From positions 1 through 64,000 of the forward strand of contig DCFZ01000005.1 in the NCBI GenBank assembly GCA_002314455.1: a stretch of 64,000 bases of DNA, read 5' to 3'. Shown here one piece after another: positions 34,650-42,512 of the stretch (the stretch's first letter is position 1; the number at the start of each line of letters is the position of its first letter). Under the pieces are notes generated by a model, which was not told where the DNA came from, ran no database searches, and saw nothing but the letters and a program-made list of their open reading frames with translations. Source of the stretch: Lentisphaeria bacterium UBA1791. Lineage in GTDB: Bacteria > Verrucomicrobiota > Lentisphaeria > Victivallales > Victivallaceae. The translations under genes and the position numbers were made by a program.

Positions 34650-35383
34650 GCGAGCTTTTCGACCTGATCCAAAGCGCGCGCAAGTGCGTCGTTTTTACGG
34701 GGGCAGGGGTGTCGACGCTCTCGGGGATCCCCGACTTCCGCGGCACGGGCGGCGTCTACACCAAGCCGTGGCACGGTCTTTCGGTCGAGGAGATCCTTTC
34801 CATCGACTGCTTCCGGAGTCACCCCGAATACTTTTTTGAATGGGCAAGGCAATTTGTCTACTGCTGTCAGAATTTCGAGCCCAACATCGTCCATACGACA
34901 CTCGCGAAACTCGAAGCGCGCAATTTGCTGGATTCCATCTACACGCAAAACATCGACCTGCTGCACACCAAGGCGGGGAGCAAAAAGTGTTTTGAACTGC
35001 ACGGCTCGCCGGCAAAGCATCATTGTTTAACTTGTCACCGGGAAGCTTCTTTTGCCGAGATTGCGCCGGTCGTTATGGCGGGCAAACTGCCATACTGCCC
35101 CTGCGGCGGCATTTTCAAACCCGATATCGTCTTTTACGGGGAAAGTCTGCCGGACGGCATCTTTGAAATGGGCGAAGAGGATTTCCGCACCGCCGATCTT
35201 GCATTTGCACTCGGCAGCAGTCTGACCGTCTACCCCGCGGCAATGCTTCCCGAAGCCGCCGCGCAAAGCGGCGCCAAGTTGATCATCGTCAATGCACAGG
35301 AAACGCATCTGGATTCTTACGCCTATTGCGTCTACCGCGACCTTGAGTGCGTTTTCAAAGAAATCGACGCGGCGCTGAAATAG
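34646..35383 (+). CDS. Sir2 family NAD-dependent protein deacylase
   Basis: A 245-residue sirtuin that removes acyl groups from lysines while consuming NAD. It has GAGVSTLSGIPDFRG (19-33), TQNID (100-104), FELHG with catalytic His119, a four-Cys zinc site (Cys127, Cys130, Cys151, Cys153), and GSSLTVYPAA. It is a plain small sirtuin with no extra effector domain, so a housekeeping CobB-like role is likelier than phage defence. It is the last gene of the operon and converges with queA, 11 bp apart. No terminator is seen. Confidence 0.95.
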   Translation: MSELFDLIQSARKCVVFTGAGVSTLSGIPDFRGTGGVYTKPWHGLSVEEILSIDCFRSHPEYFFEWARQFVYCCQNFEPNIVHTTLAKLEARNLLDSIYTQNIDLLHTKAGSKKCFELHGSPAKHHCLTCHREASFAEIAPVVMAGKLPYCPCGGIFKPDIVFYGESLPDGIFEMGEEDFRTADLAFALGSSLTVYPAAMLPEAAAQSGAKLIIVNAQETHLDSYAYCVYRDLECVFKEIDAALK

Positions 35384-35394
35384 GGCAGGGCGCG

Positions 35395-36465
35395 CTATTT
35401 CAACAGCATACAATCGCCGTAGCTGTAAAAGCGCATTCTTTCGGCTTTTGCCTTTTCGTAGGCGGCAAGCACCATTTCCCGCTGGCAGAAACAGCTGACG
35501 AGCATCAACAGCGTGCTTTTGGGCAAGTGAAAGTTGGTCAGCAACAGATCAATCGCGCGCGGTTGATAGGGCGGATAAAGAAAGATCTGCGTGGAACCGG
35601 TGCGCGCCGTCACGTTTCCATCCGGCGCGGCGCAACTTTCCAGCACCCGCACCGTCGTCGTCCCGACGGCGAGCACCTTGTGATGATCGGCGCGGGTCGC
35701 ATTGACCAATGCCGCCGTCGCTTCCGGCAGGACGAAATTTTCCGTATGCATGTGGTGTTGCGTCGCATCTTCGACGGAAACGGGGAGAAATGTTCCCGCC
35801 CCGACGTGGAGCGTCAATTCGGCGACGTTGACCCCTTTTTGCCGCAATTCGTCGAGGATCTGCGGCGTAAAGTGCAATCCCGCCGTCGGCGCGGCGACCG
35901 CGCCGGGGCAATGGGCGTAAACAGTCTGATAACGCTCGGCGTCGGCAGCTTGCGCTTCGCGGCGCAGATAAGGCGGCAAGGGGATCTGCCCGTAACGCTT
36001 CTGCAAAAGATCGACGTCGGCGAGGTTGAATTTGATGTTGTAGGTATCGTCGTCGTTTTTGCCGAGGACGGTGAATGCATCGCCGAATTCATTGGGCGTA
36101 CCGTCGACGGAACTTAAGACGACGCGCACGCCGGGGAGGGCGCGCTTGCCCGGCTTGAGCATCACTTTCCACACGCCGGATTGGGTATCGTCGGCGGCGA
36201 GCAGCAGCAGTTCAAAGTGCGCGCCGACCGTGCCGTCGGGGAGCTGCTTCCTGCCGTACATTCTGCCCGCGAGCACGCGGGTGTTGTTGCAGATCAACGC
36301 GTCGCCGGGCGCGAGAAATTCCTTGATGGCGGGAAACGGCAATATCTCGGTTTCCCCCGTCTTGCGGTCGAGCACCATCATCCGCGAACCGTCGCGCTTT
36401 TCCGCCGGGAAGCGGGCGATCAATTCATCGGGCAGATTGTAATCGAACAAACTGGTCGAAAGCAT
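35395..36465 (-). CDS. queA: S-adenosylmethionine:tRNA ribosyltransferase-isomerase
   Basis: This 356-residue enzyme adds the cyclopentene ring precursor during queuosine synthesis in the tRNA wobble position. The family signature is complete: SLFDYNLPDELIARFP at the N-terminus, ICNNTRVLAGRM, CPGAVAAPTAGLHFT, TLHVGAGTFLPVSVED, HHMHTENFVLP, VGTTTVRVLES, LLTNFHLPKSTLLMLVSCF. Length is normal. It lies directly after the rhomboid gene (start codon adjacent to the rhomboid stop). tgt is not in the window. Confidence 0.98.
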   Translation of the reverse strand: MLSTSLFDYNLPDELIARFPAEKRDGSRMMVLDRKTGETEILPFPAIKEFLAPGDALICNNTRVLAGRMYGRKQLPDGTVGAHFELLLLAADDTQSGVWKVMLKPGKRALPGVRVVLSSVDGTPNEFGDAFTVLGKNDDDTYNIKFNLADVDLLQKRYGQIPLPPYLRREAQAADAERYQTVYAHCPGAVAAPTAGLHFTPQILDELRQKGVNVAELTLHVGAGTFLPVSVEDATQHHMHTENFVLPEATAALVNATRADHHKVLAVGTTTVRVLESCAAPDGNVTARTGSTQIFLYPPYQPRAIDLLLTNFHLPKSTLLMLVSCFCQREMVLAAYEKAKAERMRFYSYGDCMLLK

Positions 36466-37284
36466 TTATTTACCCCCGCGCATTTCCTCGCGCGCCTGCC
36501 GCAACCGGGCGTATTCTTCCGGGGTAAGACTGTTGATGCCTTCGCGGGAAAGCTTGTCGAGTAAAGCATCCAGTTCCGCAGGGGAAACCGGGGTGCCGTC
36601 GCCGCCATTTTTCGGCGGGGGAGGGGGCGTAAATCCGTAGCTTTCCGCCCGTTTTACCGGATTGCGGCGCAAAGGGTCCCACGGCAAATCTTTGCCGAAA
36701 ACCAATTTCAGATAGAGGTAGCCGCCGAGAAAACCGCCGAGGTGGGCGAGGTGGGCGATATTGCCGCTTGCGTGCGAGATTTCCAACAACATTTCCAGCG
36801 CGGCGTAGCAGATGACCAGCGTCGACGTCTTGATCGGCGACATCGGGGCGAAAATCATCACAAAACGGCGTTCCGGCTCAAACATCGCCGCGCCGATCAT
36901 AATCGCGCAAACGGCGCCGGAAGCGCCGACGAGGATGCCCGGCTTGCCGAAATTGATGAGCAGATAAAGCGCGTTGCCGATCAGATTACCGGCAAGATAA
37001 AGCAAAAAAACGTGGAGCTCTTTCATCTTGCGCGCGACGAGCGTACCAAAGAGGTAAAGTCCATACATATTGAAAAAGAGATGCCATATGTCCGCGTGCA
37101 GAAATCCGGCGGTCAGCAACTGATAAGGCCGAAATTCGCCCGGCATGCTGTAAAGCCGCCAAGTGCCCGGTGTGCCGGCAATGAAAAAGACGACATTGAT
37201 GGCGATCAAGATCCAGATCGGACGCGTCGAGAATTGCGGTCCATCGGACGCATTGCGCATATAATCACGGTCGTAGAGACCCAT
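36466..37284 (-). CDS. Rhomboid intramembrane serine protease
   Basis: A 272-residue membrane protease with six predicted membrane helices. The catalytic pair is Ser122 in GASGAV and His181 in AHLAHLGG; the family HxxxN motif of helix 2 is seen as HLFFNMYGLYLFG. A Pro-rich linker (PPPPPK, about 218) leads to a soluble tail with a LSREGINSLTPEEYARLRQAR motif, like the C-terminal helix of many PVC and Bacteroidetes rhomboids. Start ATG 37284 has GGAGGAG. The promoter is at 37328-37356. Confidence 0.93.
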   Translation of the reverse strand: MGLYDRDYMRNASDGPQFSTRPIWILIAINVVFFIAGTPGTWRLYSMPGEFRPYQLLTAGFLHADIWHLFFNMYGLYLFGTLVARKMKELHVFLLYLAGNLIGNALYLLINFGKPGILVGASGAVCAIMIGAAMFEPERRFVMIFAPMSPIKTSTLVICYAALEMLLEISHASGNIAHLAHLGGFLGGYLYLKLVFGKDLPWDPLRRNPVKRAESYGFTPPPPPKNGGDGTPVSPAELDALLDKLSREGINSLTPEEYARLRQAREEMRGGK

Positions 37285-37327
37285 TTCAACTCCTCCGTAC
37301 AAAAAAACACACAACTTGCAATTTCAT

Positions 37328-37356
37328 AATATACATTCTTTGAAAGCTTTCTTCAA
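37328..37356 (-). promoter_or_regulatory. Promoter of rhomboid-queA
   Basis: Minus strand: TTGAAG (37356-37351), 17-bp spacer, TATATT (37333-37328). Back to back with the plus-strand promoter at 37360-37388; the two -35 boxes are 3 bp apart. Confidence 0.75.
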
Positions 37357-37359
37357 GTA

Positions 37360-37388
37360 TTGGAAAAGCCATCCAGTCGTGCTATATT
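37360..37388 (+). promoter_or_regulatory. Promoter of MTHFR-like fusion gene
   Basis: TTGGAA (37360-37365), 17-bp spacer, TATATT (37383-37388). Confidence 0.75.
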
Positions 37389-37427
37389 ATATAGAAAAAG
37401 GGAAAGCGCCATAGGAAATCGTAGAAA

Positions 37428-38882
37428 ATGCCGAATCTTGACTTTCAGATGAATATGAATTTTTCCGGCGAGAGCGAGAATGTTTTCCGTCGCCAGCTGG
37501 AAGATGGCAAATTCACCATCCTGATCGAAACGCAGATGCCCGAAGACACCGTCGACGCCAAATCGGCGGCGGAAAAGCTCTGCGAACTTGAAGAAGCCGT
37601 CGTCAACAACCGCGCCGGGATCAATGCGGCGCTGGCGATCCTCGATCCGTCGGAAAAACGCACGTTGCGCGCGGTGGAATACGCGGCGCAACTGCCCGAA
37701 GAACGGCGCAACCGCCACGTCGTCTACCTTTCCGGCGCTGATACTTCCGAAGAGGAATTGGACGAATTGCTGAAATTTGCCGCCGCCCATCGGCTGCGCA
37801 ATTTGATTCCGGTGGTCGGTTCCGCCGGTTTTGAAGCGACCGCGCGCGAATGCAAAAAACGGCACTTTATGGATAGCGTTCTTGCGACCAAAGCGATCGT
37901 TAAAGCATCCGGCGAGAACTACGCAGGCGCTGTCGTAAATCCTTATCAATATGAATTTTATCCGCTTTTTGGTCAATATTTTTCTTTGCTGAAAAAGTTC
38001 GGGCAGGGGGCGCAGTTTGCGGTGGCGCAAGCGGGCTGGGATATGCTGAAACTGCAATCGTTGCTCTGGTTTCTCAACACGCGGGAATTTTATTACCCCG
38101 TGCTCGCCCGGCTGATCCTGCTGTCGCCGAATTCCGTTGACGAGATCACGGCGGGAAAACGCCCGGGGATCCGGATCTCGCCGGATTTTGAACGCATTCT
38201 CGATCAGGAATTGCGTTATTCCCGCAATCAGTTTGAAGCGGCGCAATTCCGCCGCATCGAATTGCAGGCCGCCGGTTGCCGCTTGCTCGGCGCGCGGGGA
38301 ATTCAGCTTTCCGGCGTTGATTCCGCCGCCAAGGCGCGGTTCATCATCGACCGGATCGGTGCGGCGTTGAAGGAATTTACTTCATTCAACGATTGGCTTG
38401 AGGAATATAACGCTTATATGGCGAGCGCGGAACTGGCGCCTTTCGCCCATGATTTTCAACTTTTCGATCGTACATTGAGTAGAGACTACCCGCTTGATCA
38501 GCCGCCAGTCTGCAATGAAGAGAAGATCGAACCGCTTTCCAAATTCGATCAATTGCGCGATCGATTCAACCAGTCGATCTTCGGCGACGCCGATCAAAAA
38601 GCGCCCGGGCACTTGCGCTTTTTGAAGCTGTTGCTTGCCGGTTGTTCCGGTTGCGATCACTGCGTTTTGCCTCAAACACACTATCTTTGCCCCCACCGTT
38701 GCCCGAAACGGCTGACCAACGGGCCTTGCGGCAATGTCCGTCCGGATGGCCGCTGCGAAGTTACCGACGCCGAATGCATCCACGTCAAGATCATTCGCGC
38801 CGCTTATCAGCACAATGATTTCTCGGCGTTGGAAAACGTCCTGCCGCCGGACTTCAACGACGACGCGCCAAGCGGCGAATAG
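37428..38882 (+). CDS. Methylenetetrahydrofolate reductase-like barrel fused to Cys-rich MetV-type domain
   Basis: A 484-residue single-gene protein. The N-terminal 320 residues look like a diverged MetF TIM barrel (ILIETQMPEDTVDAKSAAEKL near 30; RLRNLIPVVGSAGFEA near 125). The C-terminal 80 residues carry the Cys cluster of the MTHFR C-terminal/MetV-type domain: GCSGCDHC, YLCPHRCPKRLTNGPCG, DGRCEV, DAEC (about 405-450). In acetogens MetF and the zinc-binding MetV are separate subunits, so this resembles a fusion. It would interconvert methylene- and methyl-THF. AGGAAA precedes ATG 37428; the gene is monocistronic with a terminator at 38912-38943. Confidence 0.78.
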   Translation: MPNLDFQMNMNFSGESENVFRRQLEDGKFTILIETQMPEDTVDAKSAAEKLCELEEAVVNNRAGINAALAILDPSEKRTLRAVEYAAQLPEERRNRHVVYLSGADTSEEELDELLKFAAAHRLRNLIPVVGSAGFEATARECKKRHFMDSVLATKAIVKASGENYAGAVVNPYQYEFYPLFGQYFSLLKKFGQGAQFAVAQAGWDMLKLQSLLWFLNTREFYYPVLARLILLSPNSVDEITAGKRPGIRISPDFERILDQELRYSRNQFEAAQFRRIELQAAGCRLLGARGIQLSGVDSAAKARFIIDRIGAALKEFTSFNDWLEEYNAYMASAELAPFAHDFQLFDRTLSRDYPLDQPPVCNEEKIEPLSKFDQLRDRFNQSIFGDADQKAPGHLRFLKLLLAGCSGCDHCVLPQTHYLCPHRCPKRLTNGPCGNVRPDGRCEVTDAECIHVKIIRAAYQHNDFSALENVLPPDFNDDAPSGE

Positions 38883-38911
38883 CGTCCTGCTTCCAACCGA
38901 ATCACCCAAAC

Positions 38912-38943
38912 GGCGGAGATGATTGAAATCTCCGCCATTTTTT
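38912..38943 (+). terminator. Intrinsic terminator after MTHFR-like gene
   Basis: Perfect stem GGCGGAGAT (38912-38920)/ATCTCCGCC (38928-38936), 7-nt loop, then A and TTTTTT (38938-38943). It lies 29 nt past the stop. Confidence 0.92.
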
Positions 38944-38985
38944 ATTTCCTTGCCGCTAAACTTATAATCAAGTTATTAACAAGAT

Positions 38986-39040
38986 GCGTTTGTTGTTTTG
39001 CAACATCTTTACTATAAATATGTTGCAAAACAAGCAACGC
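38986..39040. repeat. 55-bp imperfect palindrome around a promoter-like core
   Basis: Centred on 39013. Of 27 opposed positions, 23 pair, including an uninterrupted 14-bp arm (38993-39006 with 39020-39033; TTGTTTTGCAACAT and its complement) and an outer 5-bp arm GCGTT/AACGC. The centre holds TATAAA. Confidence 0.75.
38990..39018 (+). promoter_or_regulatory. Candidate promoter inside the palindrome
   Basis: TTGTTG (38990-38995), 17-bp spacer, TATAAA (39013-39018). The -10 is at the symmetry centre, so a protein bound to the arms would cover the promoter. Confidence 0.4.
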
Positions 39041-39176
39041 TGTTTTTACCGATTTTTAATTTTACATAACATATATTATGCGACGTTACGAGACAAAGCA
39101 AAAAACGCAAAAAGTCCTGTTTTGGAACAAAGTGGATTGGTTAAAATAAGGAATGGGGAAACGTTGTGCGCAATTG

Positions 39177-39208
39177 CAAAAAGAAAGTTTTTCTGAACTT
39201 TCTTTTTG
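39177..39208 (-). terminator. Terminator of nagA operon
   Basis: Perfect 13-bp arms CAAAAAGAAAGTT (39177-39189)/AACTTTCTTTTTG (39196-39208), 6-nt loop. On the minus strand it begins 2 nt past the stop and ends in CTTTTTG. The A/T-rich symmetric form could also work in the plus direction. Confidence 0.75.
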
Positions 39209-39209
39209 T

Positions 39210-40130
39210 TCAGCAACTCATTTCTTCAAACGTCTGCCATTCGATGCGGTCGCCAAAGGTGCGGTTGATGCGAAGCGTCAATTCGTCGAGCGCATCCAAA
39301 CCGATGGCGCGGCCGTCGGCGTAGAGTGATTGCCAATGAGAAAGCAAACTGATCGGCAAATTTTGCTCAAAGAGGTCGCGGGCAACGCCGCGCTTGCCGT
39401 CGCGCGTCAAAATCGCATCAATACCAGCTTTGACCTGACGGATTGCCGAAGAAAGCGGATTCGGGCGTTGACTTTTCCAGAATGCGTCGTCGGTGTTGGC
39501 AGGGATCGTCACCACCTGCCCCGTTTCCGGCGTATCGCACATCAGCGTTGGACGCTTGATCTCATCCAAACAATGGAGGAAATAAAAACACTTCGGCGCA
39601 TTCAACACCCGGCGAAAGGCCATGCCGATGCCGCGGGCGTAGTTGTTTTCATTACTACCGCCGCACATCCAGGGGGAGGTGACACCAGTCGGTTTAAGTC
39701 CTACATTAACAAGGATTTTCAACGCAAGAGCAACATAATCGGCGATCTCGTTTGCGGAAAGTTTTTCAAAATAAGTGTCTTCAAAAAGGTGGCGACTGCT
39801 GCAGTGCAGGGGGTCGTAGGCGAGAAAATGCGTTAAAATTTCCGGCGTCAGAGAAAAATTCGGTTCAATTTCGCGATGAATGAGGTCGATCATCGCCCTC
39901 ACCTCGCGTGCCGGCACTTGCTGGACGACGCCGTCGATCCGCCCCAGCCCAGCCGGGATCGGAACGACGGAAAATTTCCCCTTAATGCCGTTTTTTCGGC
40001 AGATCCCGGCGAATTTCCGGGCAAAGGCAACGGGGATCGTCAGGTCGTGCGCGACGTGAAGTTGATGAAAATGCGACATATTGACGATGCCGCCATCATC
40101 GACGATCAGCGAAACCGGAACCTTCCCCAT
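39210..40130 (-). CDS. Polysaccharide-deacetylase-like protein linked to nagA
   Basis: A 306-residue protein beginning PVSLIVDDGGIVNMSHFH, with GIKGKFSVVPIPAGLGRID near residue 50. Later landmarks are LTPEILTHFLAYDP and VTSPWMCGGSNENNYARGIG. The strand ending in Asp-Asp and the following His resemble the metal site of the NodB/polysaccharide-deacetylase superfamily, but the classical HxxxH is not obvious. I recognise the VDD…KFSVVPxPAGLG pattern only as an uncharacterised group in sugar-degrading bacteria. It starts 24 nt after nagA with GGGGG-rich ribosome binding site and ends 2 nt before a terminator. A role in deacylating amino-sugar derivatives is inference. Confidence 0.55.
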   Translation of the reverse strand: MGKVPVSLIVDDGGIVNMSHFHQLHVAHDLTIPVAFARKFAGICRKNGIKGKFSVVPIPAGLGRIDGVVQQVPAREVRAMIDLIHREIEPNFSLTPEILTHFLAYDPLHCSSRHLFEDTYFEKLSANEIADYVALALKILVNVGLKPTGVTSPWMCGGSNENNYARGIGMAFRRVLNAPKCFYFLHCLDEIKRPTLMCDTPETGQVVTIPANTDDAFWKSQRPNPLSSAIRQVKAGIDAILTRDGKRGVARDLFEQNLPISLLSHWQSLYADGRAIGLDALDELTLRINRTFGDRIEWQTFEEMSC

Positions 40131-40154
40131 TCTGCTGCCCCCCTACCCTGTCAT

Positions 40155-41300
40155 TTACGCGCGCTGATAGCGCACTTCGCCGTCGACGATCGCCGTTTGG
40201 ACGGTGAAATCCGGATCGAGAATGACGACGTCCGCGGCGAAGCCCGCCTGCAATTTACCGACGTCGGTCAAACCGAGCGATGCGGCGGGAGTCGAAGTCA
40301 CTGATTTGATGACTTCCGAGAGCGGCAAGCCGGTGACTTCGTAAATATTTTTGAGCGCGGTCGAGATCAACAAGGTACTGCCGGCGAGGGCGCCGCCCTC
40401 TTTCAACCGGGCGGCGCCTTCTTTGACGACGACCGGCAAACCGCCGAGCGTGTAATCGCCGTCGGGCATGCCCGCCGCGCGCATCGCATCGGAAATCAGC
40501 ACGACGTGATCGCATCCCTTGACCTGAAAGACCAACTGAATCATCGGCACGCTGATATGAAGCTTGTCGCAGATGAATTCCGTGTAGACGTCGCGATGCA
40601 GCAGCCCTGCCCCGACGAGACCGATGTCGCGGTGGTGCAACGCCGTCATCTGATTGCAGAAGTGCGACAAATTGCGCAATCCCGCATGGTAAGCGGAAAC
40701 GAAATCAGAATACTTGGCGGCGCTGTGCGTGCAACTGGGGGTGATGCCGAGTTTCTGCAATTTTCCGGCAAAGGCGGCGCCCCCGGGCATTTCGACCGCG
40801 TAGGTCACTTTTTTGACCGGAAAGATCGCATTGAGCCGTTCCACTTCGACGATGTCGGCGGCGCGGACGAAATCGGGATTCTGCGCGCCGAGGCACTTCG
40901 GATTGATGAAAGGGCCTTCCAGGTGGACGCCGGGAACTTTGCAACCGCTTTTCTGATCGTAGGCGGCAACGCTTTTGAGCGTCGCCGCGAGGTCGGTTTC
41001 CGGCAACGTCAGCGTCGTCGGAAGCATGGTCGTGACGCCCTCTTCCAGCTTGTGGTCGAGAATGCACTTCGTCTTTTCGGCGTCGCCGTCGGAAAAATCG
41101 CAGTTGTTGCGGCCGTGACAGTGGCTGTCGATGAAACCGGGCATCACGTAATTGCCCTTGGCGTCGATCACCTTGCCGGTGAAATCCGTCGGCGCAATGT
41201 CGAGCAGCGCTTCAATTTTTTTGCCGTTGAGCATCAAGGCGCCGTTGAAATCGATCCCGGCGCTGACAAGATGCGCGTTTTTGATCATAGTCAAAGACAT
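40155..41300 (-). CDS. nagA: N-acetylglucosamine-6-phosphate deacetylase
   Basis: A 381-residue amidohydrolase that converts GlcNAc-6-P to GlcN-6-P and acetate, the substrate for NagB. Visible: PGFIDSHCHG with metal His60/His62, HLEGPFINPKCLGAQN (Glu ligand), THSAAKYSD, HFCNQMTALHHRDIGLVGA, and LISDAMRAAGMPDGDYTLGG with the catalytic Asp. AAAGGTGG precedes ATG 41300. It is transcribed with the deacetylase-like gene downstream. The separation from nagB by 37 kb implies two independently controlled transcription units for one pathway. Confidence 0.95.
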   Translation of the reverse strand: MSLTMIKNAHLVSAGIDFNGALMLNGKKIEALLDIAPTDFTGKVIDAKGNYVMPGFIDSHCHGRNNCDFSDGDAEKTKCILDHKLEEGVTTMLPTTLTLPETDLAATLKSVAAYDQKSGCKVPGVHLEGPFINPKCLGAQNPDFVRAADIVEVERLNAIFPVKKVTYAVEMPGGAAFAGKLQKLGITPSCTHSAAKYSDFVSAYHAGLRNLSHFCNQMTALHHRDIGLVGAGLLHRDVYTEFICDKLHISVPMIQLVFQVKGCDHVVLISDAMRAAGMPDGDYTLGGLPVVVKEGAARLKEGGALAGSTLLISTALKNIYEVTGLPLSEVIKSVTSTPAASLGLTDVGKLQAGFAADVVILDPDFTVQTAIVDGEVRYQRA

Positions 41301-41316
41301 ATTTCCACCTTTCCTT

Positions 41317-41345
41317 TATATATAACAGGAGTTCATCCATTCTAA
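41317..41345 (-). promoter_or_regulatory. Candidate promoter of nagA
   Basis: Minus strand: TTAGAA (41345-41340), 17-bp spacer, TATATA (41322-41317). The -35 is poor, and the TSS would be very close to the ribosome binding site. The nagB palindrome is not repeated here. Confidence 0.35.
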
Positions 41346-41532
41346 ATCTACTCCGACATAATGAATTTTTCCACACAGGAATGAAAGATTTTATCAATTC
41401 CGGCAAAGAAAAGCGGGAAATATCCATAACAGAAGGATGAAAAAGCGCGCGACGCCCCTGCCCTACCCCATTTTCGGAAAAACATTATAAAAGCGGCAAA
41501 TAAAAAAATCAAATGAAGAATATGCCGACAAG

Positions 41533-41561
41533 TTGAAAAAAAACCGTTGAACCGCTATTTT
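41533..41561 (+). promoter_or_regulatory. Promoter of mreC-mreD-PBP2
   Basis: TTGAAA (41533-41538), 17-bp spacer, TATTTT (41556-41561). ATG of mreC is 28 nt downstream with weak AAGGG. Confidence 0.65.
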
Positions 41562-41588
41562 ATATGAATTGTATAATAAAGGGTATTT

Positions 41589-42512
41589 ATGAAACAAGCG
41601 CAAAGCAGCTCACGGCTCTGGTGGGCGTTGGGGATCTTTTTCGGACTTCTGATCCTGTTTGCCAGCTACCGCCTGATCAGCGGCAAGATCGGCAAACTGG
41701 CGGGGCGTTTTTTCTACCCCTATCTCTCGCTGGAAAAAATCACCGGCGACAAGATTGCCGATCAATCGCTGTTGCTCTTATCCCGCCGGGAACTGGCGCA
41801 AAAAGTCACGGCACTGGATGAGCAGAACCGCGCGCTCGCCGTCCGCGCAAACCTCGCGGATCAACTTACCGTGGAAAATCAGAAACTGCGTAAAATATGG
41901 AAACTGCGCGATACCGCGTCGTGGAAGGACACGCCGGCGGAAATTATTTTGCGCGACCCGCATTCCTGGCGCAGTCAATTTACGATCGATCGCGGTTTGG
42001 ATGACGGCATCGCGTGCGGCGACGCCGTTGTCACCGTCGGTCAGGAGGGGGCCCTGCAACTTGTCGGCGTCATCCGCAGCGTCGATCGCCGCACCGCGGT
42101 GGTACATACAGTTTACCACCCGAAATTCCGCTTTTCCTTTCGCCTGCAAAACTCCGGCGGCATCGGCTTCATCAATATGACCGACCGGAATCCCGGTTCG
42201 GGATTGATCTCCGTCGAATATCTCACCGGCGCCGAACGCATCGGCGATGGCGAAACGATGATCACGACCGGTTTTGAACAGCACATTCCATCCGGCATCA
42301 AGATCGGCACGATCCGGGCGCTCAACACCGTCGATCCGCTTTATTCCGTTGAAAAACGTCATACCGGTTCGGCGGTTCCGGCGGCCGATCTGGATCAGCT
42401 TCACATCGTGCTTGTCCTTTCGCGCCGGGAGGTCCGCATCTGTCCGCACTGCAACGAGAAAAACCAGGAAAAAGCCACAACGTGCGTCCGTTGCGGAGCG
42501 GTACTGCCATGA
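41589..42512 (+). CDS. mreC: Rod-shape protein MreC with C-terminal zinc ribbon
   Basis: A 307-residue elongasome scaffold: one N-terminal membrane helix (about 10-28), a coiled coil (about 60-100), then the periplasmic beta-barrel region (AEIILRDPHSWRSQFTIDRG, GDAVVTVGQEGALQLVGVI, MITTGFEQHIPSGIKIGTI). After the barrel it ends with CPHCNEK…CVRCG (Cys285, Cys288, Cys299, Cys302), a rubredoxin-like zinc ribbon not usual for MreC. The domain would lie on the periplasmic side if topology is normal. It overlaps mreD (ATGA). Confidence 0.88.
   Translation: MKQAQSSSRLWWALGIFFGLLILFASYRLISGKIGKLAGRFFYPYLSLEKITGDKIADQSLLLLSRRELAQKVTALDEQNRALAVRANLADQLTVENQKLRKIWKLRDTASWKDTPAEIILRDPHSWRSQFTIDRGLDDGIACGDAVVTVGQEGALQLVGVIRSVDRRTAVVHTVYHPKFRFSFRLQNSGGIGFINMTDRNPGSGLISVEYLTGAERIGDGETMITTGFEQHIPSGIKIGTIRALNTVDPLYSVEKRHTGSAVPAADLDQLHIVLVLSRREVRICPHCNEKNQEKATTCVRCGAVLP

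Larger units (their letters stand above)
38945..39176. other. AT-rich non-coding island
   Basis: About 230 bases that are visibly AT-rich (roughly a third GC) in a genome near 58 %. It lies between two terminators pointing toward each other. It contains the 55-bp palindrome (38986-39040) and a TATATT at 39072-39077 without a good -35. Short frames (70 codons from 38984; 23 codons from 39078) have no ribosome binding site and no recognisable product. A small RNA transcribed toward the terminator at 39177-39208 is possible. Confidence 0.5.

Noticed and set aside
32689..35383. dGTPase plus Sir2 as an anti-phage system
   Set aside because: Both are standard housekeeping family members without effector or sensor domains, set in a repair/NAD operon and not in a defence island.
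38984..39196. 70-codon frame across the AT-rich island
   Set aside because: It runs through the palindrome and a terminator arm, has no ribosome binding site and no recognisable product.
41381..41490. Two overlapping mini-frames (19 and 17 codons, ATGA junction) upstream of mreC
   Set aside because: The arrangement looks coupled, but the Shine-Dalgarno of the first is too close to its ATG and both precede the mreC promoter. Chance cannot be excluded.
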